From Amoebidium appalachense (lineage: Eukaryota; Ichthyosporea): a stretch of DNA of 64,000 nt. The position numbers and the translations under genes are program-made. The notes below the pieces were generated by a model. The model saw nothing but the letters and a program-made list of their open reading frames with translations, was not told where the DNA came from and searched no databases. The first letter of the stretch is position 1. Each line of letters begins with the position of its first letter. Shown piece by piece: positions 53,626-64,000 of this stretch. The stretch is taken from positions 6,076,001 through 6,140,000 of the forward strand of contig CAVNZM010000010.1 in the NCBI GenBank assembly GCA_963693365.1. The letters are read 5' to 3'.

Positions 53626-54426
53626 GTTTCTTTGGGCTACAGAGGACATATGAGCACATACATGTGCCTGTAGTTTACATGTTGTAAATGTACTTTCCGT
53701 CCGCTTGCAGCGCAGCGCGTAAACCGTTTTGCTTCCCGTGTCGCCCTGACCCGCCCACGAAACATTGTTGCACGGAAGCGCACATCTTGCAATTGTGTGA
53801 AAGGTACCAGTCCCCCAAGGAACATACAAGAATTTATCATCAATCGCGATTAAGGTTGGATTCTGAACAACAGAACCCACGGAACCCAAATCCGTGGGTG
53901 GATCATCCGCACTCCGGTAAATATATATATATTTATACACGGTTTTTGCGCCGGAAAATACGTGGTGAAGGGTCGTCGAGTTTGCGTCCTTTGCAAGAAT
54001 ATACCGGTTAATGTCATCAATAGTAAAATCGATTACGCGGTGCGTCATCCATACGGCAACCGTTTCCCACGGCGTGTTTGATCTGCACGGCTGCTTGCAT
54101 GCGCTGATTTAGCTGTATGTATTTGTAGACGCCCCTCCATCCGCGAGATTGTTGTAATAAAGATATACATAGTCAGAATCCGCTTGTACTTTCCAGTGAA
54201 TCAAAACCGGCGAATTTGTAGGTAGGGTTACGCTTAGAAGTGTTTCGAAAGAGGTACACCCGCCCGTAGACCATTTAGGTCCCCTGCACACAAACAGTTG
54301 AATTTTGCACACTGTACCGTAAGCCGCATCATATACACCCGGATGTTCCCCGATTAGGTACAGATCGGTGAATGAAGCCCCGCCATCGGCAAAATAGTTC
54401 ATGGATTCCGTAAACCATCTGACCCT
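53626..54426 (-). pseudogene. Repeat block A (CxxPC repeats), interrupted
   Basis: One long frame runs through DLYLIGEHPGVYDAAYG, DSDYVYLYYN, a TAA at 54109-54111, ACKQPC, DDINRYILAKD, DDKFLYVPWG and ARCALPC. It then shifts to a frame reading ADGKYIYNM, stop, TTGTCMC, which matches the end of block B (NDGRFLSFTYGTTG). Donor GTAAGA is preserved. Confidence 0.65.
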
Positions 54427-54652
54427 CTGTTTAGGCAGAGGAAAATGGTTAGAGACTGGAAGCACATTTTTTCCCTAATGAGTGGGTACATCGCTGGGCG
54501 ATATTTAAAGCTTTAACGGTGCACGCGGTGAATGGCACCAGACTAGTCACTAGGAGTAAAGTGAAGCGCGAGTCTTTCTTTTATGAAAAAAGGGTTTTTG
54601 AATTGGGGAGGAGAAAGTAGGGGAGGCGACTGGTGGGCGTGGTGTTGGTGGT

Positions 54653-54700
<48 letters not shown>

Positions 54701-55653
54701 AACGCAGGTGGGGAGTATGTGTGAGTGTGAGCCTTAGTGTGTGTGTGGCCGAATGTGCATGCGTGTGGTGCATGCACGTGTATGTCAGTGGGGCAGGGGG
54801 GGGGAGGGGGGGGGAGAAGGGGGTGCGGATGAGGAACGGGGAGAGGAGCAGGCAGGGGAGGAGGGGAACGGTGGGTAGCCGCCGGGGGGGGGGGGGGGGG
54901 GGGGGGAGGAGGAAAGGGATTGACATTGATTATCAAACAGGCCCTTACTAAGGTGCGCATATTTCAATTTACAGACACTCATATGCACACGTGACAACGG
55001 CGTACAAATATTTAGACACGCGCGCGCGCAAACACATGCAGCCTCACGCACACCGTGGCACATGATGGTAAACCAGGAAAACATTTTGCACACTAGGCTA
55101 ACACACACCGGTTCGTTACTGGGGCCTGCACACACTGAGACATGAACCGGGTGAGGAAAAGAAACATTTTTAGCAGCGCACAGACATGAGTAACACACCA
55201 CAGCTAGGAGTTTCAAGTAAACATGTACTAAATAAGTTATTAATGGCATTCGCCTCTAAAGTTCCATGCTTGCGTTATGAGGTTATCACAGTGGCATCGT
55301 TCCGTTTCCTTCAGCAACTAGATCCGGATTTCAACTCAAATTTATGCGTTAGATTGACGAAAATTCTCTGACTGGGCTTCAACGTTATCCGGATCCAGAA
55401 AAAAATGTTCTGGGTATACCTAGATACCATTTAGACAATAGCAGTGCGGCAAGACCAAACATGATCAGGGTAGAAACCTTACCAAATTATATACTAAGTT
55501 ACTTTGGCAACCATTATTCGACCCGAATGATTAGTTCTCCGAATTAAATGTAGCTCACCATAGAACATACTCCCCGCAGGGACCCATACACTCATATCGA
55601 AATGACGGCGCTTAAAAAGAGCACTTAAGGGGTCATGTTATTAACGGATGTAC

Positions 55654-55774
55654 CTGAGCATGTCCTGTTGAGGGTGTCGCTAGCCATTGCACGTGCACGT
55701 GAAACTTCAAACTGTGTTTGTGCATGTGGTTGCTGGGGAGCAGAAATGCGTGCCCAGAGCACACTCGTCAACAT
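55654..55774 (-). pseudogene. EGF-a: EGF exon with stop and frameshift, 121 nt
   Basis: It starts in phase with the signal-peptide exon and reads DVDECALGTHFC, TTCTNTV, then TGA where Gly is expected, then SFTCTC. The remainder fits only in another frame, ending CS at a donor GTACAT. All six cysteines can still be traced across the breaks. Confidence 0.7.
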
Positions 55775-56119
55775 CTGTAAGGTGTAAATGTTTGTACACT
55801 GCCGTCAGTACTATAGTTTTTATTCCAAACAAAAAAATAAAAAACCAAAAATCAAACTTTGCTAAGAGAATCATAAGGTGAACGTGAACATGTCTGTGTG
55901 TGTCACAGTGTGTGCCACACGGTGTATGGGTGTGGGTGTTGTCTACTATGTGTGTGTGTGCGTGCATATGCTTGTGTGTGTGTGATGATTTCAAGCGTGT
56001 TTGCCAAGGCCCGTGGCCCCTCCAGTGCATGCGTGGTGGGTGCGCGCGTGCGGCGGCAGGCTCTGAGTGTGCATAAGTGCCTGTGGCGTGTTGATGTCTT
56101 TGTGTCACGGTGCGCCAGC

Positions 56120-56124
56120 ATGTG

Positions 56125-56211
<87 letters not shown>

Positions 56212-56300
56212 CACGTGTGCTTATTATACGGTGTGTATTACGATGTACACACACATAAAGGTAGCCCTACGTAAGACTTCGTGTGTATGTGAGTGTGACA

Positions 56301-56331
<31 letters not shown>

Positions 56332-56411
56332 CGAGTGTGAGTGAGTGAGTGTGTATGTGTGTGGGTGCGTGCGTGTGTGTGTGTGTGCGTGTGTATGTGT
56401 GCCACCGCCGG

Positions 56412-56466
<55 letters not shown>

Positions 56467-56700
56467 TGTGCACGCGCGCATGTGTCAGTGTGTATGTGTG
56501 TATGCGTGCCACCGCCGTGTGCGTGTGTGCGTGCGTGCGGCCAGAGTGTGTGTGACACTGTGTGTGTGTGTGTCACGCGCGCGCGTGAGGGTACCACGGT
56601 ATACGTACGGTGTGTGCGTGCGTGCGTGCGTGTCTGTGCGCGCACGTGTGTGTGTGTGTCACAGTGTGCGTGCGTGCGTATGTGTCCCAATTTGTGTGTG
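56120..56700. repeat. Compound GT/GTGC microsatellite
   Basis: Several GT arrays (56128-56210, 56301-56325, 56412-56462) separated by GTGC-rich sequence. It lies within the first intron of the decayed gene, just 3' of the signal-peptide exon in gene sense. Confidence 0.85.
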
Positions 56701-56804
56701 TAAGTGCAATTGTGCTGTCGCTGTCAGTTGTTTTTTTTTTAATCTACCTGCCAGGCGCAAACTATTAAAGTCTCCTTCCCATTTCCCAAAGAAAGGGCTC
56801 TTAC

Positions 56805-56862
56805 CTTGTGCTGTAACTTGCATGAAAAAACATGCTGCCAGCAAGAGTATTCGAGCCAGCAT
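56805..56862 (-). other. Signal-peptide exon of the decayed EGF gene
   Basis: The 58-nt exon encodes MLARILLLAACFFMQVTAQ and ends in phase 1 at donor GTAAGA. The sequence is a clear secretory signal. A TATATA word lies about 190 bp upstream in gene sense, near 57053. Confidence 0.7.
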
Positions 56863-57048
56863 GGAGGCCAATAAAGGGGAGGAAGAACGTCCTCCCCCAC
56901 CTTCCGGCCTGAGCTTCACGTTGCCCATGCATCGTCACGCTTAGGGCCTTCAAGTTGTCACGTGCACGTTTCGAATCCAAAACACAGCTAGACAGAGTGA
57001 GGCCGCAGTGAGTCGCTATCACGCGTACGGTAGGCTAATGACACCGTA

Positions 57049-57060
57049 TGGCTATATAAG
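57049..57060. promoter_or_regulatory. TATA-like word upstream of the signal-peptide exon
   Basis: GGCTATATAAGT on the plus strand reads TATATAGCC on the minus strand, so it could serve either direction. Its distance from the signal-peptide ATG (about 190 bp) suits the minus-strand gene. Confidence 0.35.
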
Positions 57061-57308
57061 TGGAGCGAAGACAGACTGTGAGACTGTGACACACAGACAC
57101 ACTGGCTTGTCACGGGAAAATCAGCGAAGGCAAAAAAAAACTACTACCTCGGGTCTTCATCACATCCAGTTTCGAGCCTTACTCACTGGCAAGATCTAGA
57201 GGACGGACTGACAAGGTGAATCAGAGTGATGCAGTGAGTCGGACTCCTGCCAGCTGACACGGTTGACGTAGACTGCCTCATGATTGTCAGTGCTTCAGTG
57301 GGTTCCCC

Positions 57309-57646
57309 CTTTTTTTCCCGATTCTTCACCATGGCAGGTATATAAAGGCTTTCGTTTCTTCTTTTTGTGTCACGTCAACTTTTTTTCCCGACTCTTCACC
57401 ATGGCAGGTATATAAAGGCTTTCGTTTCTTCTTTTTGTGGGGGGACTTCACTTTCACTTCGATCTCTTAGCTGTCACGTCAACTTTTTTTCCCTAATCTT
57501 CACCATGGCAGGTATATAAAGGCTTTCGTTTCTTCTTTTTGTGGGGAACTTCACCTTCACTTCGATCTCTTAGCTGTCACGTCAACTTTTTTTCCCGATT
57601 CTTCACCATGGCAGGTATATAAAGGCTTTCGTTTCTTCTTTTTGTG
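57309..57646 (+). repeat. Four-copy tandem repeat containing TATA and a Kozak-like ATG
   Basis: Each unit has CTTCACCATGGCAGGTATAT then AAAGGCTTTCG, preceded by TTTTTTTCCC. TATAAA lies at 57341, 57411, 57515 and 57618, so spacings are 70, 104 and 103 bp. The first unit lacks an internal 35-bp piece present in the others. Each ATG begins a four-codon frame (M-A-G-I-stop) whose stop is part of the TATA word. Confidence 0.9.
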
Positions 57647-59480
57647 GTGGGAGGCCTAGGAGTCCCACTCAGGGGAACGTGACTGCAGCGTGTGTGTGGT
57701 GTGGCCTGGTGTATTCCTACTGCTGTGAGAGTGTGGGGGCATCTCACTTTCGCGGAGTTTCTCGCTTGAGAAGTGGTTTCTTCAACGCCTGGTGGTCCAC
57801 TGCAACCTATGGGAACTTTTACACGCTGTCTACGCTTCTACGCGACCTATTGGCGGTGGGCTGCTGCAACTTCTTCAGCTACTTCTGCGCTGCGTGAGTG
57901 GAGGGGCGGCTACTTGGTCGGGGAGCTATCCAAGTGACTGCCAGTCCTTAGCCTCCAGTCGTATGGCAATGACCGGGTTTGCTTGCATGCATTCTGTAAC
58001 TGTGTTTTTCTGTGTGTCCTGCCACAACTAGGCCACCTTATCAGAGAGCTAGATGCAGTTTCTCCGGGTTATCTAGGGGCCGGGCCCGTTGGGATTGTTT
58101 TTTAGCTCAGATTTGGTCTGCATTGCTCTTTTAGAGGCTGACTTGCTTGCTGTGCCTCGGTAGGTTTTGAGGGGGGCCTGTTGGGAAGCAGCAGTAATGA
58201 TGTCTTCTTGCGGCGTGTGGCCTGGTCAACATCGATGCATATGACTAGTTGGAGCAAACTAGTTTCATGCATACACGTACACTTAAGGTTTTGCCCGCTG
58301 GTGTCCTTTGTCACTTGTCGCTTTATTTATATTTCGTAGCTTTGGCTTTTTCAGTTCTATTGGTGGTTATGTAGCCTGTGGCTGCACGTTGCCTTCATCA
58401 ACGGATCAATAAACCCGAGCCAAAAGAAGAAAGTTCCCCCTGCCGGCCCACATCGAAATTTTCGAATTCGCGTGCCACGTTCACATGCACATGCCGAGGG
58501 GCGGAGTGCTTTGTTGCGGACAGTGTAGATAGATTGCTCCCGGGCACAAAGTTTAACGCTGATAGAAGCTCTATATTAATGTATACTCATGCTTGAGAAA
58601 CAGCTTGTTAATATACTATGATGCCAGTCAGTTGATTACCTGTTGTGTGATAATAAACAATTGCACGGGACTGAAGTCCGGTGCAGGGGGGATGACCTAC
58701 AGGCAGGTGCTGGCGCAACCGGGGTGATGGTTGTTTCCTGCGGGCTGCAAGGAGCTGGTGAGCTACCTCTCTCCATCATGGTTCTGTTCGCGTCCTTTAC
58801 CCGCCAGGGCGTGCGGATGGTACTCTGATGGCCGCGAGGCTTCTCGTTTAGGGGGTTGGCGGCCTTCTGGGTTAGCGACGGCACCCTTTTTCTATGATGG
58901 GGGGCACAACCAAGTTTTCTCCAACTCTACGTTTTCTCCTTGGGGTGCACCTGCGGCTTGGTTGATGTTGACGTCTCCTCCGCGGCGCGCGTCCAGGGTA
59001 CTTTGTAGCCGACTGGGACGTCGAGAAGCTTCCTCAGCCGGCTACAGTTACGGGCCCTTGTGGTGGCAGTTAGCTCTATAGCCTTGATTTGTGTACCCAT
59101 TTGCTTGTTGGTTCCTTTTGCATTCCCGTTACAGCTAGGCTACCTTGTTTGGCTGCTATTCTCCTTGGAGGGTTACTCCTGTCGCCGCGCCCCCTAAGGT
59201 AGTTTTGCAGTCTTATATGTTCTGTATTGCTCTTTTGAAACCTCGTGTGCTGCTCCAGTGATAGAGTTTTGGCCGAGGGCTCTGTCTCTAGAGTAGTTAC
59301 AGATGGCTTCCTTGCAGTTTGTAGCCTAGACATCTTCGTGGCTTTGATGGAGCAATCTAGCCATGCCCCAAGCTTCTCATTTTGTACCCTGCCATCGATG
59401 CTAATTACATGTTAACGTACGCATTTACTCAAATTTCTGTGTGTTAACGTACGTGTTTCACTCAATGATTTCTGTGACTC
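57647..59480. other. Unassigned region with diverged internal repeat
   Basis: No gene recognised. 58000-58290 and 59100-59370 share ordered words such as TGCATTGCTCTTTT versus TGTATTGCTCTTTT, and GGAGCAAACTAG versus GGAGCAATCTAG. They are old repeat copies, perhaps of a retroelement. Short frames exist but none carries a domain. Confidence 0.5.
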
Positions 59481-59483
59481 TAT

Positions 59484-59975
59484 TCATATTAGGTCACCTT
59501 TATTGAGGTTTTTTTGTTGTTGCAGCCGAGATATCAAGGGCAGTGGATGATTCAAGGACAATGTTGCCAAGCGTGTAGACATGTGACATGCACGGTTGGA
59601 GCTTTTCCCTATACTCCTGCATACTACTTTCAACAAAAGCAAGAATACAGAACTCCAACTGAATGAATCGATTGCTGTCGCCAACTGTGTGATGGGGTGA
59701 CCCAAGGCCTCGGATCTCGAGGCGATATCAGGGGCAGTCACCATGATAAACACGACGGCAATAATACAGACGGTCTCTGTACTTGAATTGTTTTCAAAGC
59801 ACCAAAAACCTTGGATATTCAAATGACATGTACCCTCGTGTTGAAGCTCATTGATGAATACCGAAGGCTGCATTGAGTCACCGTCACATAAATTTACTTG
59901 AGAACAGCTATGACCTTTTGCATTTTCGAAAGTATGCGGTTGAAATTCCAATGCCATTATAATATTGCCCGTCAA
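59484..59975 (-). CDS. Uncharacterised ORF, possible exon
   Basis: A 163-codon frame that stays open further upstream to about 60040 without an ATG. It has several cysteines, a hydrophobic stretch (VCIIAVVFIMVTA) and two possible sequons. I recognise no family. Base composition is ordinary, and the flanking GT array (60190-60325) has the orientation seen beside minus-strand genes. It may be an exon, a decayed exon or chance. Confidence 0.25.
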   Translation of the reverse strand: MTGNIIMALEFQPHTFENAKGHSCSQVNLCDGDSMQPSVFINELQHEGTCHLNIQGFWCFENNSSTETVCIIAVVFIMVTAPDIASRSEALGHPITQLATAIDSFSWSSVFLLLLKVVCRSIGKSSNRACHMSTRLATLSLNHPLPLISRLQQQKNLNKGDLI

Positions 59976-60186
59976 ATCTGACGAAATGGTGCCTACAGCG
60001 CCAGGTGTGCTGTATGATACGGGATAGCAAGGCTTTTTTTTTAGAAGAAGGATATCATAGTATAAGATACTGGCAGCCGAATGCGGGGCTCCCGTCTGCT
60101 AAAAAAGGGCCAGAGGCCATGCCCCTCTCGCAAAAAACGTTTTTATGCATGTGCTTGTGTTGAAGTGCGTGCTGTGTGTCACAGTG

Positions 60187-60328
<142 letters not shown>

Positions 60329-60837
60329 GTGTCACAATAACGGTGCGTGCACGTGTAGTCTATTTAGATCTACGGTGTGTGTGGGTGGGCGGTGTGTATA
60401 TGGGTGTATATCATGGTGTGTGTCTGGTGTGCACTTGTGTGTGTGCGCGCGCGTGTGTGATTTAATTGCATGTGTGCGTGTGTGTGTGTGTGCACGTGTG
60501 TGTGCATCTTTGTGTGTGTGTGTGTGTGTGTGTGTGACTGTGTGTGTGTGTGTGCACGTGTGTGTGTGCACGAGAAAGAGAGATTGAGAGTGGGTGTGTG
60601 GGTGTGTGTGTGTATGTGTTTGTGTTTCTGCCGGTGCGACCTTTTTTTTTTTTTTTTTTTTTTTTGGGGGGGGGGGGAGGGGGGGGGGGGGGGAGAGGGG
60701 GGGGGGGGGGGGAGGGGGGAAGGGTGTTGATAAACACTCTTCCCACGGCAACTTGGGACAGAAAGAGTTTCTTTGTAGATGGGTGGCCATATGGTTTTAG
60801 ACACATGACCAAAACAAAAATTGCAGGCTCCCCCCCC

Positions 60838-60906
<69 letters not shown>

Positions 60907-61095
60907 CGAGGCTCTCTCTCATACAGTCTCTCTCTCTCCCTCTCTCTCTCTCTCCGAGGCTCAGGCTCTCCCTCTCTCCCCGAGACCCCCCCCCTCTCTC
61001 TCTCTCTCTCCCCCCCTCTCTCTCCACGAGGCTCTCTCTCATACAGTCTATCTCTCTCTCTCCCTCTCTCTCCCTTCGAGGATCTCTCCCTCTCT

Positions 61096-62667
<1,572 letters not shown>

Positions 62668-64000
62668 ATGTGTCAAACGGAAGCCATGAAGGCGGTTTTG
62701 AAACGCCTTCAAGACGCCCAGGGAAAGCTGAACGCCACCTTGGAAGAATGCACAGAAAAGATCACACACGCAGCTGCCGACGCCCAGGAGTCTCTAGCTG
62801 CAGCGTTGTCGGAGGCAGCGGGTATACTGGTGGAGATTGAGAAGAGGTCGATTGCACTGCAGGAGGCCAAGCGCCAGTTGGAGGATGAAAAGACCGCACT
62901 GGCTGAGAAAAGGTAAGAATGTGTGTTTTCTTGTGGAGTAGTGATGTTGGGATGAGTTGTCGAATTCGAGCGAGCTTGAAGGTTGAACCTAGTTTCTTTT
63001 GGAGTTGTGGTAAGCCACTGCACCAGCCTGTTGGTTTGTTGTTACGTGTTGATATTGGGAAATAGTGCTTTATAGATGTCAAATTGAAAGAGCTTTGAGG
63101 CTGAACTTATCGTTTGGCAGTCGGCTTGCCACTGCATCAGCCTGTTGGTTTCTGGTTTTTGGTGGTTCTGACTTGTGAGTGGGTGTGAAGCTTCCTTGCT
63201 TCTCTTTTGCCTCTCCTCCTTGTCCCCGTCTTTGTCTTTGCCTTCTTCTTGCTGCTCCTTTCCCTCTCCGTTTTCCAATAATTCCTCCAGCTCTCCCTTT
63301 TCCTCTTTTCTTTTTGCCTTCTCTAGTTCCTTGCATCTTCACCCTCTTTTCCTTCTCCTACCTATTAGTCACCCTTTTCTTCTCACTTGAGGTCTTCTTC
63401 CTCTCGTTCTCCTCTCCCCATTCGTCAACTCAAACAGTCCTATCTTCTCCTTTTTCCTCTTCTTCCACACGTTTTCTTCCGTTTTCTTCTCACGTTTACA
63501 CTTTGTTTCTCACGCTCAACAAACCTTACCCACAGGCAGGCTTTTGAGGCCGAGCGCCAGTTTGTCGCAGATGCTAACACACGCAGCAGCGACGTCATCT
63601 GGCTAAATGTCGGGGGCCAGATTATGTCCACTTCACGAAAGTCCCTCTGTCTGTTCCCCGACTCTATGCTTGGCGCGTTTTTCAGCGGCCGGCACGCGCT
63701 ACAAACCGATTCTGAGGGACGGATACTCATCGACCGAGACCCCTACTGGTTTAACTACATTCTTGAGTTTTTACGCAACAATGGACAGTTGTCCAAGGAG
63801 CAGATTCCAGAGGATGACGACGTCAGACACCGTGTTCGGTTTGAGTTCGACTATTTCTGTCTGCCGTGTCCATTCGATGTTCCGCCCTTGGTTGAGCAAT
63901 TCGGTATGGGCTTCAGTGATCGGGTATACGAGGGTCACGTAGGGAGCGTTCTCTCTGTAGATGTTACAGACCACGAGATTGTCAGTGGCGGGGCAGATAA
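62668..64000 (+). CDS. Coiled coil-BTB-WD40 protein, 5' part
   Basis: Exon 1 62668-62912 and exon 2 63536 to beyond the window end, joined in phase (donor GTAAGA, acceptor CCCACAG). The 236 residues visible begin with a helical segment rich in Glu, Ala, Lys and Leu (about 5-95), likely a coiled coil. A tetramerisation-type BTB domain follows (about 101-195), seen as DVIWLNVGGQIMSTSR, DSMLGAFFSG, ILIDRDPYWFNYILEFLRN and the FDYFCLP end. The last 25 residues, YEGHVGSVLSV and EIVSGGAD, look like the first WD40 blade. BTB plus WD40 is the layout of KCTD3/SHKBP1-type proteins, which act as Cullin-3 adaptors or scaffolds; the N-terminal coiled coil is an addition. Truncated by the window edge, not broken. 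Confidence 0.85.

Larger units (their letters stand above)
46945..56862 (-). pseudogene. Decayed modular secreted EGF / CxxPC-repeat / PAN gene
   Basis: Exon-like modules in gene order: signal peptide 56805-56862; EGF-a 55654-55774; repeat block A 53626-54426; linker 1 52617-52752; EGF-b 51183-51304; EGF-c 50080-50202; repeat block B 48574-49351; linker 2 47766-47936; PAN 46945-47196. Nearly all modules begin and end in phase 1, the signature of exon shuffling. EGF, block and linker occur as a unit twice. The frame is broken repeatedly: TAA at 54109-54111; a shift and stop near 53,680-53,710 in block A; a shift in linker 1; a shift in EGF-b; TGA plus a shift in EGF-a; TAA at 49230-49232, TGA at 49149-49151 and a shift near 48,810 in block B. 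The other genes in this window have no such breaks, so general assembly error is a poor explanation. Signal peptide, EGF-c, linker 2 and PAN remain open. Alternatives are a recently silenced gene, or two genes with separate fates. No product name is justified. Confidence 0.7.

Noticed and set aside
48574-54426. Alternative genetic code explaining internal stops
   Set aside because: TAA, TGA and TAG end the phosphotransferase, HELLS and lysyl oxidase genes where homology says they should, and frameshifts accompany the stops.
57309-57646. CRISPR-like array
   Set aside because: The units are direct tandem repeats with no variable spacers between them, and the context is eukaryotic.

Overview
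This window is intron-rich nuclear DNA from a eukaryote. Long homopolymer C/G runs and CA/GT and CT microsatellites fill much of the non-coding sequence. Genes were recovered by chaining exons with GT-AG borders (one GC-AG) whose phases agree. The gene set (a full GNPTAB-type phosphotransferase, an LSH/HELLS remodeller, a lysyl oxidase unlike the animal type, exon-shuffled EGF/PAN modules, a BTB-WD40 protein) suggests a unicellular relative of animals or another complex protist. The organism is an inference only; nothing here identifies a species.

Layout. 1-6.0 kb: no gene, three diverged copies of one dispersed repeat carrying long GT arrays. 6.77-10.30 kb (+): a six-exon secreted lysyl oxidase with intact copper-binding histidines and both cofactor residues. 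10.37-17.86 kb: a segmental duplication; one copy holds the 3' end of the phosphotransferase gene, the other has lost the last exon and keeps a stump of the penultimate one. A roughly 650-bp element seems to have inserted into only one copy. 16.62-34.79 kb (-): a GNPTAB-like gene, 23 recognised exons, about 1,190 residues, with all four Stealth regions, two Notch/LNR modules, an EF-hand-like loop, a site-1-protease-like cleavage site and a membrane anchor at each end. 34.79-35.67 kb: shared divergent promoter with two inverted E2F-like sites. 35.67-44.56 kb (+): a complete 14-exon HELLS/LSH gene of 842 residues. 46.9-56.9 kb (-): remains of a large modular secreted protein (signal peptide, three EGF exons, two blocks of an unfamiliar CxxPC repeat, PAN) broken by stops and frameshifts. 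57.3-57.7 kb: a tandem repeat that looks like a core promoter. 58-62 kb: diverged repeats, GT/CA arrays and weak unassigned coding signals. 62.67-64.00 kb (+): the 5' end of a coiled coil-BTB-WD40 gene running off the window.

The genes do not form one pathway. The phosphotransferase implies mannose-6-phosphate tagging of lysosomal enzymes. The lysyl oxidase and the decayed EGF/PAN gene point to secreted or matrix proteins. HELLS is nuclear chromatin maintenance. A feature that links the loci is strand bias: CA and C tracts lie mainly on the sense strand of the annotated transcripts.
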